Below are positions 11,724 to 23,143 of a stretch of 64,000 nucleotides of DNA, one piece after another (positions within the stretch are counted from its first letter, which is position 1; each line of letters starts with the position of its first letter). A program made the translations under genes and the position numbers. Below the pieces are notes generated by a model. The model was not told the origin of the DNA. It saw only the letters and a list, made by a program, of their open reading frames with translations, and did not search any database. The DNA is from Ascidia mentula (Eukaryota; Chordata; Ascidiacea; Phlebobranchia; Ascidiidae), in assembly GCA_947561715.1 (NCBI GenBank), contig OX387202.1:10367001-10431000 (forward strand). Direction: 5' to 3'.

Positions 11724-13496
11724 TTTCAAACGCTTGATGCGCTTCCGTTTCTTTACTTCGAATAACTACACTGACAGTTCAATCGTCAACACTTCTCTAT
11801 GAAGGCCGTAAGCCGGATTGCAAAACCAGCAACGTTGGCAACTCACGACAAGTCAATATTTGGTCCTGACATACATTCGCCTGCAGGTCAATAGAACTTC
11901 ATATGTGAAATATAAGCATACCATTTTGCTCATACCGCAGTTCAAACCAAAGTACCAAACGTTAGTTGTATACATAATGATTTTCTGAACGATTAAGTGC
12001 TGGTCCTTGTTAATTTTGGCGACAAAAAAATAAGGCCGGGGCAGCGAAGCCTGTTAGACTAAACCTAATGATAAAGAATAAAGCTTCATTTCATTCGGAT
12101 TATTTTCTAAGCAGCCAATAGAAAGTGTACATATAGGTATATGGTAGATTTTTGACAAACCTGTCTCATATAGTGCTGAGACAATTCTTCGGAAATTAAA
12201 TGTTCTTTCGGCTGGGTAAACGCTATAGAACAAACAGGCGATTGTTTGTAAACAGAAGAGCGGTAAAAATTGTGGGAAAGCGAGAAAAAATTGTGCCTGG
12301 GCGAGACGAACCCCCTTTTTGGAGATTACATTGGATGGTAGGGGTCTTTTTGTAACTTGGTGGTTTTCAACCTTTTGTCATGGCGGACCACTTACGATTT
12401 TTTAATTCAAACTATATCCGCACATTATAGAAATGTGCTCGCGTGCCACCGGTTGGGAAACACTGCTCTACGGACCCACGGTTGAAAACAGCTGATTTAA
12501 TGCAAAAAAAGCTTAGTCACAAAGCAAACAATAACATTAAATCCATGAAGCCCCAAAATTCACATGGGTCGAAGTGAGCCACAACGGATTCACCCCCTCT
12601 TGTGGCGATTGTTTACAAAACATGTACCCTCTCAGCAAACTAACTTAGGCTTAACGAATTAACTGTGACATAGGATAGGTTCATAATCGAGGGCTCCGCG
12701 AATACATTTAGCGCGATCCACAAATGATATTCGTAATATGTCTCACGACGCAAATAAGAGGGTAACACTTGCAGTTTTCCTGAGGTCACTTCTGCTTGCG
12801 GCGAATTCAACACTTACGTAACTGCAACGTAATAATTGATCATGTGCAAAACAACATACAGCGCAAATGATTATATGATAACGAAGGGACTCACTTGAAT
12901 ATTGACAACATGTGCGCATTGAATGTTCGTTTAGGCGCAAGAAAATTTAACCAAATTTTCGCGTCACAAAATGAACATTCTGGCCAAAATTGGGTCGCAA
13001 CCCACCACATGTGGCCCCCTGTCTTAAACAACATCAGCTTCCTGCCAACGTTTTGCCACCCTAAAACACTTTAATGTACGTAAAAAATTTCGATATCATA
13101 TATCAAACAATGGGGAATTCGGAATATTCTGCTGTTCGCACCACACTGCCCTGATCTATACCAGGCGAGGTTACAGTTGTATGTCGGATGCTGTAATGTT
13201 TTGTCGGATGCTGTAACGTTCCCACGGAATTCATATGCGAACACCATAGCACAAGCTGTTCGTTATTTTCTGTCAGAGCATATTTTTGCATTAGTATCAG
13301 TGAATGGTAATTCGGACTGCAATTTTATAACTGTTTTAAAATTGATCATATCCTTTCTCTTTTTTGCTAATCAAATGTTGTTTAATTTGGAATACTGCTT
13401 TAGCTTCCAAGAACGGTTCGACTGTTCGCCTTTCAGTGTATAATAACAACAAAGATAAAGCACGCTACTAGCGTGTAGAAGTAATGCCATGCTTAC
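11724..13496. other. Intergenic; possible hAT-like miniature element inside
   Basis: No coding exon was recognised. Between about 12358 and 12503 the sequence opens with GGTTTTCAACC and ends with GGTTGAAAAC, in a context (GGCGGACCAC, GGACCCAC) typical of short non-autonomous hAT elements. No 8-bp target duplication is evident, so this is tentative. Confidence 0.4.
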
Positions 13497-13536
13497 GCAT
13501 AGCAAGGCGGGATCGCCCCACTGCGCAGGCCCTTTA
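13497..13536 (-). repeat. Short dispersed repeat, related copy at 27440-27475
   Basis: On the minus strand this reads GGGCCTGCGCAGTGGGGCGA, and a near match occurs on the plus strand around 27443. It directly precedes the tRNA-derived SINE and may be part of a composite repeat. It has no coding content. Confidence 0.45.
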
Positions 13537-13568
13537 TATTTGGCGATCACAGCTCTAATATTCTGATC

Positions 13569-13745
13569 ATAAGGTTCACAGGCTTCGCAGCCAAGGCATT
13601 GCAGCCAAGCTGGATCAGCCACTTTTCCCGACAAGTCGCAGCGAGATCTGAAATATCAAGCTCCCGGTGAGGTTTGAACTCACGACCCTGGGCTAACCAG
13701 GCCCAACGCTCTACCAACTGTCAGTGGCTTCACGGGGTATATTGT
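13569..13745 (-). mobile_element. tRNA-derived SINE
   Basis: On the minus strand there is a tRNA-like head (about 13720-13661) with TTGGTAGAGCG as A-box region and GAGTTCAAACC as B-box region. The anticodon-stem-like GGGC/GCCC encloses a 7-base loop. A tail follows, running through CTTGGCTGCAATGCCTTGG to CCTTAT. The acceptor and D stems do not fold properly, so it is not a functional tRNA gene. A second copy with the same tail lies at 14531-14695 and a tail fragment at 23098-23143, which supports a dispersed SINE family. Confidence 0.65.
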
Positions 13746-13809
13746 GGCCAAGGTACACTGGTGCGCAAGCGCACAACTTGTCAGGCGACCTCGAGTCTCT
13801 TCTTTGCGA

Positions 13810-14095
13810 AGTCATTTTACTGCAACTGATTAACAGATACACAAAATGCAGTTTAATATTAACGTACTGATTTGCAGCTCACTATAATAAAACTACATTA
13901 TCAGCTTTGTTGCTTCTGTTGATCAATCTTTGTTGGTAATTTATCAATCCCCTACATGTGAGCGTGTCATTTCCTCTCACTACACGATGCTCTAAGTATT
14001 GGCAGTGGAGAGGTTTTAGTTGCCAACGTGACCAAATAACGTTTTGATGAATTTTGGGTGGAAGTGCTTCTAATTTATATTCGGTTATTCGGTCG
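13810..14095 (-). repeat. Dispersed repeat shared with the gypsy fossil at 51 kb
   Basis: About 280 bp match 51048-51330 closely, including AACAAAGATTGATCAACAGA and CACATGTAGGG on the minus strand. In the 51 kb copy it lies just downstream of the coding remnants of a Ty3/gypsy fossil, so an LTR or 3' flank origin is plausible but unproven. No coding capacity is recognised. Confidence 0.5.
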
Positions 14096-14530
14096 TATTT
14101 CATTTACGTGATTACGCAGTAATGTGACACTCTTGGATCTGCTTTCATTGTTGATGTATGGTCGGCGTTGGTATAACGCGAGTTTGGTCGTTTGGCTGCT
14201 AATAATGTCCCACATGTTCGTGACATAATGGGAGGAAGTTGTACTAGTACGCAACGTGGTTTGATCGATGACCATTTGGCTTGCTGTGGTAACAGTTCTG
14301 TAGAAGTTCTTTGTTGGATGTGCATTTAACGCTTATTTCAACCAGTGACTTTCGCTGCGAGCATTGTTACAGTGTTAAATTTTGTACTACGTTCCACGAA
14401 CGGTCAGTGCACTTGCAAGCCCTGTAGGCATGCATTTTAACAGATCTATATTTACATGAACTTGTATTCCTAAAAAGTTAGCCACCGATTTCCATGCCAT
14501 TTTATGTTGCAAAACAGAACAAATCCGTAT

Positions 14531-14695
14531 TATAAGGTTCTCAGGCTTCGCAGGTAAGGCATTGCAGCCAAGCTGGATCAGCCATTTTTTCCAACAAGTC
14601 GGTGCGAGTGCGAGATCAAGCTCTCGGTGAGGTTTTAACTCACGAACCTGGGCTAATCAACTCCCGTGGTTTCACGGGGTATCCTGCTTTGCTAT
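14531..14695 (-). mobile_element. tRNA-derived SINE, second copy
   Basis: This has the same tail and B-box region as the copy at 13569-13745 but is more diverged and internally shortened. It ends about 40 bp before the left edge of segmental duplication copy B, so a SINE-mediated or SINE-adjacent breakpoint is possible. Confidence 0.6.
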
Positions 14696-14737
14696 GCAAA
14701 AAGAAGGTATTTCTTCTGCGTTATCCGTATAAGGTTG

Positions 14738-15948
14738 TGTTAATTTGGATAGAAAACGCTTTTGCAGATGTCAACAAAATGATCGCAAACCCAGTTTATC
14801 GAGATATCTTCTGGGTGACAGGCATCTTAGCAATGGGAGGGAATTCATTTGTATTTGTTACAACCACACTTGATTTGATTAAAGTCAATAAAAATAACAA
14901 TTTGTATATTAATACAAGCGTTTTTGTTCTTAATCTATGCGTTTCTGACCTTCTCATGGGAGTTTATCTACTGGCAATCATAATACAAGCTAACAGATAT
15001 TCTGGATCTTATTGTTTGTTTGATAAGGAATGGAGATCAAGTAGCTTGTGTTCAGGACTTGGGGCACTTGAACTGGTATCATCAGAAGCATCAGCACTCA
15101 CAATGACAGCTATGACAACATTTCGCCTGCTATCGGCCTATAGACCTTTCCACGTGCGATATGTCGGTGTCACTAAAACTTTAATTGCTGAATTGTCTTG
15201 TTGGATATTAGCTATTTTGTTGGCAACCGTTCCTTTCCTTCACCCAATTTCTGGGTACTTTGTAACTGATGTTTGGTTTCCAAACAACTTTTATGAAACA
15301 GATTTCGTGTCAAGAGAAAACATGGTGTTACTTGCAGAAAGAATTCCGGCATCAGAGCCAGAGTCTTGGTACGATGTTAAGCTTACAATTGAAAACACTT
15401 TTCCACGTAATTCTATCAAAAGAGAGTTTGGATATTATGGTGGAACGAGCGTCTGTATGCCACATTTGTTTGCAACAACCAATGAGTTTGCTTGGGAATA
15501 TTCAACATTCCTTATTACACTTCACTTCCTCATGTTTATATATATGGTGGTTGCTAATTTTCTTGTTTACAAGCGAAGCAACCGCATGAGAGGCTCCAGA
15601 AGAACTGACGTCAGCTCCCAGATGCAGAAGAGAATCACCAGGTTGATTTTGACCGACTTTTGTTGCTGGTTTCCAATTTGTTTCATGGGATTTTTGAGTT
15701 TTGGAGGAATGAAGATGCCGGGAGATTCTTATGTGCTGAGTGCGTGTATGTTGCTTCCAATCAACAGCGCCCTTAATCCCTTGCTCTACTCCAAATCATT
15801 AGAGGAGCTATTGTAGAAGATAAAAGAATGGCTCTTTTCCAAAATATGGTCATCACGTACATCAAGGAGTCGTCCGTCTGAATTAAGCGTTAGATACAAC
15901 CCCCGTGCTGAGCAGGATGGTGATCGAGTAATTGAGATTGTTGAATGA
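14738..15948 (+). pseudogene. LDLa-GPCR copy 3: duplicated 7TM domain without ectodomain
   Basis: Homology to copy 1 begins abruptly at the segment just before TM1 (NAFADVN). It continues through all seven membrane segments with only scattered substitutions and no interruption until TM7 (NPLLYS), where a TAG replaces the TCG of copy 1 after LEELL (15814-15816). The homologous carboxy-terminal tail continues as untranslated sequence to about 15948. No LDLa module, signal peptide or recognisable promoter precedes it. Upstream in-frame sequence from 14602 is SINE-related and not part of the family. The 3' flank has lost about 195 bp relative to copy 1. An open 7TM frame without the ligand-binding ectodomain suggests a truncated duplicate, possibly not expressed. 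Its low divergence indicates a recent event. Confidence 0.85.
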
Positions 15949-16565
15949 TTTAGCAAACGTCATACTTAACAAATGTTGCAAACTTTTATTCCAATCCAAT
16001 GTTGTCTGTTCTTGTGATTTGGTTTAGTTACTATACTGTAAAATAACTTTCCCGAATTTGTAAATATTTTATCATTTTTTTGGTAATACTGCTAGTGACT
16101 TGTATGCAACTTACATTGTTTTGTAACAGGGAAAAAAACACTGTGAAAACAATTAATTCCAGTATATTACGAAAGATGTAGCAGGCAAATCAGGCCCAGG
16201 GGTTCCCAACCATCAGGCAACATATAGAAACAACTACAAGCCGTAATGTGTGAGCTTTTTGTTGCAGCAGCGGTGTAACACTATAGGAACGCCGTCTGTC
16301 TGCCACATAAGATAAAATAAATAAACACTCTATGGCGGTCTGTCTAAAACGCACAAATATCTTTTTCCTGTAGACCACCATATTCTCGTCAAGTTTTTTG
16401 TATTCGTGAGAAATGTAGGAAATGTGGTAACTGAAAAATGATGCAGAAGACAAATAAAACACTATTACGAGATTAACAGAAATCAAACAAACACACGTCA
16501 CCTGCTGTTGATAAAAAACAAGCTTTATGGTGATTAAATACAACAATACAGTATAGTACTTTGTT

Positions 16566-17870
16566 TACGAAAAAAAAATAACGACCCGCAGCACGAATGC
16601 ACGACGTCATTGAACAATATTAAAAACAGTGGTAAAAGATGTACTCAATCCATGAAACACAACACCAAACAAAACTGCCAGCAATATACTAACGAATTCG
16701 GGGAGAATTATTTGGATGTTTATTAAGGCTTGGGTGCGGTTTAACCACATGACTTCGCATACATCCAGCCTTTTGGCCATTGGCTGTTCCACAAATACCA
16801 CCGAAAAACAACTTGAAATGCTTAGGCGCGTTCCTGCCGGTGGTTGCGCGTTTGCAAAATGGTGGCGCAGAGTCGTCTTGCCGTTGCCTCCCAACTTGCC
16901 TTTGACTAAATACAATATGTTGGTGTTGTGCCCATGTTGTTGAACGTGTATGTTTTGTTTGGCCAACGTATTGTTCATGACATGTTGTGCAGGTCGCAAC
17001 ATAAATGCCGAAAATCGCACACGTTAGGTTATTGCATCGTTTATTGTTTGCCTGCTTTTGTTGGTAATGTTGACGTTTCGTTAACCATGGATACATACAT
17101 GATTACCATTGTGTCCGCACAATGCGCACCCATAAGGGTATAACAGGAGGGTCGTTGCAGACCGTCTGCAGCGCCAGCTTCCTGTAATTTGTTAAAATTT
17201 TTCCCAAAGAGGGGGGTCGTTTGTAAACACTTGGACCTGGCTGCTTATTTTATCTTTAATCTTGTCGGTGGAGTTGCGGAAGGGTGTTGACCACGTTCGT
17301 GCCTCTGCGATACTCGTATCAATGGCTTTCTTGGAGAAGCCCGATTTCCTGCATTTGTCCTCAAGTCGTTTAAGGCTTTGTAGGTGTGGTCCTGTCTTTG
17401 GTTGAGGAGGCGCATGCGGCATGCTTCACTGAGGAAAATCGACTTTTAAACATGTCTGGGGTGGTATGACGTTCGGCGGAGTAAACAGCGTTCTTTTCTT
17501 GTACCTTTGATGAAGTCTATGGTTACAAACTCAAAGTTTGACTCGCTGCACGGCACTTGCCACACATCCAAAAACTCCGAAGTAGTTTTATCATCCTTGG
17601 TACGCATTTTTCGAAAAACAGTTTGAAGGCCCATAGTTAAGAATGTTTTTGAAAGATTGACGCGTGAGTTTCTGGTCAATTCCACTCCCGTGGAAACCCA
17701 AATCCCCATGGAAACCCAAATGATATCGTCAAAATACTTCTTAAAGTTGTGTGCAGTATTCAGTGACTTTTCCACTGATAGCACAACACATAGTGAAGAG
17801 CTATGTTCGCGAGAGAAATATAAATTTCCAACAAGATAGACACATCACCGGGCAGATTGAAATTTACCCA
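16566..17870 (-). mobile_element. Penelope-like retroelement remnant (fossil)
   Basis: The minus strand keeps recognisable pieces in the normal 5' to 3' order of a Penelope-like element. First comes the end of the reverse-transcriptase region (about 17790-17450). Next is the linker motif SYHP followed by a region like the family's RT-endonuclease connector (about 17450-17190). Last is a GIY-YIG-type endonuclease region with CTTCHEQYVGQTKH (about 17090-16800). The pieces lie in different frames and the element is broken. It abuts, in inverted orientation, a plus-strand 3' fragment of the same family starting at 17871. Age is moderate: motifs are still readable but no full coding region survives. 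Confidence 0.65.
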
Positions 17871-19255
17871 AAGGCAAGTTGTGAAACAACGATAAGACGG
17901 CCCTGCGCCACCATTTTGCAAACGCGCACCCACCGGTAGGAACGCGCCTAAGCATTTTAACCCTTTAGAGCCCAAGGGTATACTGAGCAACAGAAAAAAA
18001 TTATTGTATAGCGTTTTGTTGCGTTTATGGGTCCAATAACACATTTAATGAAAAATATTTGAGATGTTTGACCGTTAACCTCCATTTTTTGGTGTGGTCA
18101 CATGTGACCCATTGGCCTCTGGCGTCTACCCAATGAAAAAAATTAACTTTCTAATTTTGTTGAAGCGAGTGTAGCTATATGCATTTCTTTAGTAGTACAA
18201 GTAACAACCTGAATGAAATCGATGTAATATTTTACTATGTTTGGTCAAACAACTGATTTTTAGACCCCCACTACGTCTGATTTTCGTGTTTGGTAAGTTC
18301 AAGTGGGCAGAAAACTTTGTATTTCAGTATTTAAAGCTAAACAACGCTTTATTTAGGTTCGTGTTGATGCTGCACAAATTATAACAGCGATATTTGACAA
18401 CTTTTGCTAGTCAATTATTATTTATACCGATAAAATTCGAAAAAACCTTCATAAATAGCTATATTACCGTGCATAAAACAAAAACCTGACCCGAAATCGA
18501 GACAATAGATGATGCACGTATTATTTCTAGTATCATGTGATGCTGTTATGTAATAATATTCATTGAAAAGCTTAAAAACATGATTCAGAAAAATTAATCG
18601 TACTTGTCACCAATGCCCTATGTTCCATACACGACCCCATGAAATTATAAGGTGTACCGTTTCTTAAAAATGCGTGCTACGAATACCTAACTTTTTTATA
18701 GATACTATAATGTCATAGCTAAAGGATTACCAACTTTATTTGCAAATTGTTCACCAATTAAATGGTATTTTTTACATATATAAATGTAGCATATAAAGCA
18801 CTTTTGCGTTTCCTTTAGTTGTGCTTGCTGTGTCAATTAAAAATTGCCTATAGCGACATCTACCGGCTTTAAAATTTTATGTAGATCAGGGCAAAGTGGG
18901 ACTCTGGGCTATAAAGGTAAAAAAAAACCTTTTCCAAAAAAAACAAAAAAAAAATTCAAAAGCAGAAACCTTCTTGTATGGGTCTTCAAAGTCATGGGGT
19001 CACCGGTGATCCCTGGGGCTCCAAAGGGTTAAGTTGTTTTTCGGTGGTATTTGTGGAACAGCCAATCGCCAAAAGGCTGGATGTGTGCAAAGCCATGTGG
19101 CTGAACCGTACGCAAGCCTCAACAAACACCCAAAAAATAATTCAACACTGAATTCGTTAGTAGTTGCTTCCTCTTTTGTTCGGTGTGTTTTATTGATAGA
19201 GTACATCTTTTATCATTGTTTTTGGTGCTGTGTAATGGTATTATTAGTTGTGTAA
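17871..19255 (+). mobile_element. Penelope-like 3' fragment carrying a piggyBac insertion (fossil)
   Basis: After removal of the inserted element (17961-19028), the flanking 17871-17957 and 19033-19255 line up with the continuous sequence at 5380-5700 and with the reverse complement of about 16690-16890. It is a broken 3' remnant. Together with the adjacent minus-strand piece it forms an inverted pair. Confidence 0.6.
17961..19028. mobile_element. piggyBac-like non-autonomous element
   Basis: This 1068-bp element is flanked on both sides by TTAA (17957-17960 and 19029-19032), the hallmark target duplication of piggyBac. Terminal inverted repeats are CCCTTTAGAGCCCAAGGG on the left and CCCTTTGGAGCCCCAGGG (complement) on the right. 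The interior is AT-rich and has no transposase frame, so it would depend on an enzyme supplied elsewhere. It sits within a Penelope-like 3' fragment, and two related copies without it (near 5455 and near 16810) show the uninterrupted site. Confidence 0.9.
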
Positions 19256-20372
19256 TGGTATTACTGCCTCCGGTATTAGAAGGACTGTGAAGTTTGCAGT
19301 TGTGTAGATGCAGTGGTAGGGGACATTGTGCTCACCATTTCCGTTTTAGTTTTATTTGTTTTCTAACACATGGCACTAACATGTCCAAAATGTTATACAA
19401 CGTAACATTTCAGTGTCGTAACACAATTGAAAAAAAAATACTTTGCAAAACTCGACCCAAATCAAAAATGTAATGATGGAAAGGTTTCTTGTCGATCCAA
19501 TATTCGCTGACAAGTCGACCAGCCCTGTTATACATTGTTAAATCAGTATATGGCCTGAAATTTTCGGGAAACGAGTTGACAGACAAAACATGTTATGGGG
19601 TGGAAATCCATTAACGAGTGATCGACACTCACAAGATCGTTCGTTGATCACGTCACCGCTTGCCTGATGACAACATGCAGAAACGGTTGCCTTCACGAAG
19701 AAATTTATTTTTAAACGTTTGATGTAATGTAGGTTACGCGAGTCAAAACATAATTACTGGAAAAACTAAGGTGTTGTTTTGTCGATATTATGATAGGCGT
19801 AAACAAGTTGTAATAATTTTACACGAAAGACGCCTGACTCGATAACCCTTATAGTTTTGTCGGCGCCCGTGCTATTTTTTTTGCTTACTTACGACAAAGC
19901 TCTTTATCGGCTCTCGCACGAAAAATGCGACTTTGATCAGCTCTATCTCAGAAACCAGTCGCCGTATCAAGCTACGTTTTTCGCCAAAAATGTTTTGAAG
20001 TTATGAACATCTCTAAGTTTAATTATTAACATTTTTACGTGTCACATGCACTTTAATAAAAGAACTAATGTTAAAAACGATGATAAAACGTACACACAAT
20101 ACCAGTAAACGCCAATAAACCCTTCAATAGTAATTACTTGTTTGGCGACACTAAAAACAACCGTACAGCACGACGCCCATCTCAAGACTACTGGTCATGC
20201 ACACAGCACTCCTTGCACCGGCCAATCAACCAATCAACAACTTGCACGTGAACCAATGGAGCGTTACGGGATGTGGCAAACATAGAAAATAAACACAAAG
20301 GGAAGTTTTATAAAACGTGCGTGCAAGAAACAGATGAAAAACAAAAGCATAGTGCGATGTGCTGTGCGCATA

Positions 20373-21227
20373 TATGTAATTAGGAGTGTTTTAAATAAAC
20401 AACACAGATGATCAAAGAAAGCACAAAGAAAAGCATTGGTGCCGTGTGTCATTTTCGCCACATTTGCGTGATAGTCACACGAAGGACTACGCTGTAATGC
20501 AGTGTGAACTAGAAGTTTTGGTATCGCATCAACTTTCCGAAGAATGTAATTTGGGGGTGAATTTGCTTCAGGCCAACTCATGCATTGTTAATTACAATTA
20601 AATGACTCGAACAGCAGGAAACGGAAAGTTGCCCGTGTTACTTAAACCAGGTATGACTCGTGCCTGATGTGCAAAAATTTTGGAATCAGTTATCATTCCT
20701 CCTCTTACGGAAGTTGAATCGTTTTAGGCTGTGAGAATCTACCACGAAGTGATGTTTTGTCAAGGGTAAGGCCAATATAATCGATAAGTTTTAGGTTTGC
20801 CCTGCAAGAATCGTTACTGCGGAAACCAGGTAGTTTTAAAAATTTGAAACAAAGAAAATTTTACCAACGAAACGTTGCAAAAGTTTTGCCATTTTTTAAA
20901 ATGAGGGACAATTACTTTATTTACTTAAGTCACAGGATAACATTGTTTCATAAATGCAAATACACCGTTAGCTGTAAAAACTTCTTCAAAAATCTGTTTA
21001 TTTACAAAATATAAAACAAAAAAAAAAGAAAAATTCCGCATTGTAAATCAGCAATGTATTATAAGTTGCATCGAGAATTGATGGGAATTTAATATGTCAC
21101 TCAAATGACAAAACCCCAAAAGATAAAGATAGACCCCAATTTCGACAAGAACTCCGATAACTGCGTTGTATATAATCGCGTGATACTGTGTGTCCCATAC
21201 GATATGTACTGTACATGTATTTAATAC
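20373..21227. other. Intergenic, nothing recognised
   Basis: No exon, RNA gene or repeat was recognised. The sequence is AT-rich with short open frames only. Confidence 0.5.
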
Positions 21228-21905
21228 ATAGATTCAAGATTCAAGATTTGTTTATTTTTTCGTCATCATAAATTTCACAATTTTTCAAACACTAATATGG
21301 GGGCCTATGTGAGACGAAAGGGTACAGCTAAGAATCAAATAATGGTTGTCGAGTAGCTGACCGGATTGGGGGCTGAAACTAAGTGAGATGTAATGGTAGT
21401 GTACGAAAAGTTAAACACATAAGCATTAAAATGAAAACGCAGCACAAGCAAAACTGTAGATGAAATCAATGTCAATGGGCAGAAATTCAATTGTAATTAT
21501 TCAATCATTGTGAATGCGTAAGCACGTGATTGGACTGGGAAAACGAGGCAAGCAAATAGTCTGGAAGGGAGACCTAAATAACGCCGGAAGCATTGCAGTA
21601 AGTGGTTAGGGATTGGAGGTTTAATGTTTTGTGGTATGTCATTCCACACTGTTACGCAGTATTGCAATGTCCGTTGGGCACATTTGGTCCGTACACGTTA
21701 TAAGAAGAGGTTAGTATCTGCACAATTTCTTGTACTGTGGTCATGTACCTCCATTGCGAGAACAAAGTAATTGCCAAATACTTCCGGTAGGCGTTTTTTA
21801 CTAAAACACATAAATAATACATTTGGTTTTCTCAATGTTTTTCGTTCGTAGTTAAAGTAGTTTTTAAATTAAAAGTAGCTATCCTTTTTGGACAAAATAT
21901 GGTCA
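21228..21905 (-). mobile_element. LINE 3' end (CR1/L2-like)
   Basis: On the minus strand the carboxy-terminal end of a non-LTR polymerase can be read: LPEVFGNYF, then EVHDHSTRN, then VWNDIPQNI and LLQCFRRYL. This matches the usual spacing of the LINE ending (His-x-x-x-Thr-Arg, then WN-x-x-P). It ends toward the left in tandem ATTCAAG-type units (about 21230-21250), a common CR1/L2 3' terminus. It is 5'-truncated, contains at least one in-frame stop, and is a dead copy. Confidence 0.7.
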
Positions 21906-22334
21906 ACGTCATCGTTGCTTTGCACCCCTGTAATACACGAAGATAGTAGCCCTACTTTGCACAAGCATAACCAAGTAACGGAGCCCAACATCAATGTTTC
22001 AAGTTCAGGTAACTATTTCGTTTGCTTATTCAAGGGGGATAGTATTTTACACTTCAATGTCTGATGTTCGTATTTGCTCACTTGGGAAACAAAATTTTCG
22101 GACCGCAATGCTTCATAACGAGGATTGCAGAGCATGCGGCATTGATGCTAGCAACGAAAGTATTCTTCTGTGCCATCCCGTGTTCCTATGGTTTAAACTT
22201 GTCAATATATTTGTAGTAGCAGTGTACTGACTATCAAACACTGTGTGAAACTTGAAATACTGCAGAGATTTGGTATTATATTTAAAGGAATCAGTATATC
22301 AAAACTGGTAAGACATGAGTGACCTTTAGTAACC
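21906..22334. other. Intergenic, nothing recognised
   Basis: A 78-codon open frame at 21994-22230 has no recognisable motif and no splice context. I see no other feature. Confidence 0.45.
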
Positions 22335-22740
22335 GCGACGGACTGTTTCGGACGGTTCGAGTCTCTTAAGTACGACAATTCTTCAAGCAGGACATTATTG
22401 CTTATAGACCCAGCTGCAGCAGCAATGCTGTTGGCAAGTTCGTTTCTATTGTCTGTGGGTGCCGATTCTTTCTAGTTGGTTGCGTAAGTATTGTCACCCT
22501 GGTTTCGCATGCTGATGAATGCATTTTCTATATTTGGATGTTGTTTTACTGCCCACTGTTTCCGCATAAAAACGCCACCAACGTCAACACAGCAATGATG
22601 ATCACGATTTCAATAACAACAATCAGACAAGGTTAATATGAATTACTCACATCCACTTGTCTTCGGTGATAAAGCAAAACACCATGGGTCGAATTGCTCG
22701 GTTCAATGCAACTATCAAGATTCATATTCCACTGTCTCAA
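22335..22740 (-). pseudogene. Decayed C-type-lectin-like receptor: membrane segment and tail
   Basis: This is a relative of the gene at 23982-24872. The minus strand shows the transmembrane segment (VVIEIVIIIAVLTLVAFL) and then, in another frame, the tail (NIENAFISMRNQGDNTYA), aligned to the neighbour's NVESVYINMQNREDPTYA. The first tail tyrosine is replaced by Phe, and there are stops and a frame change. To the right (about 22710-22650), THGVLLYH matches the start of the neighbour's lectin exon but is directly followed by a donor-like GTGAGT. The tail end has SNNVLLEELSY, which reappears as SNNLLLEQLSY at 26985-27085. Confidence 0.6.
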
Positions 22741-23097
22741 GGCACCAACAAAGCAGAGAATGGGCATACAAAAATAATTTTATGCAAGCCTTGCATATGT
22801 GACTCATGTTGGACTGTCACATTTATTTTTTAATCCGGAGCTCCATACTGCGAAGGCTTTCCACATCAAAAACGCCAAACAACAGCAGATATGCTTAAGT
22901 TTCGGATCTAATGTTGAAACGTCAAATTGCGATTTAAAGTAGAAAACGACTTTCACAAATACTCGCGTTAAAAACTGTTGAGAAAAAATGCAAAAGAATT
23001 TCGCATGACCACCGTAATTCCATTTCACGAACCTAAATTTTGAAAACATAATTTTAGACAGAGAAACCAACGGGTTAAAAATAACTTCACTTGACTT

Positions 23098-23143
23098 TAT
23101 AAGGTTCACAGGCTTCGTAGCCTAAGCACTGCAGCCAAGCTTA
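23098..23143 (-). mobile_element. SINE tail fragment
   Basis: This short piece matches the tail of the tRNA-derived SINEs at 13569 and 14531 (AAGGTTCACAGGCTTCG on the plus strand). No tRNA-like head is attached. Confidence 0.55.

Larger units (their letters stand above)
14738..20372 (+). repeat. Segmental duplication, copy B
   Basis: This is the duplicate of 3495-7572. It is longer because it contains a minus-strand Penelope-like fossil (16566-17870), a piggyBac-like element (17961-19028) and about 170 bp around 19510-19680 that copy A lacks. It is missing about 0.9 kb found in copy A near 6240-7150. The right edge is near a GTGCTGTGCG context at 20372. Confidence 0.8.

Noticed and set aside
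12358-12503. hAT miniature element as a firm call
   Set aside because: The ends resemble hAT termini but the inverted repeats are imperfect and no 8-bp target duplication flanks them, so it was left as a note.
13661-13720. tRNA gene on the minus strand
   Set aside because: B-box and anticodon-like stems are present, but the acceptor and D stems do not fold. The unit recurs with a shared non-tRNA tail, so it is a SINE head.
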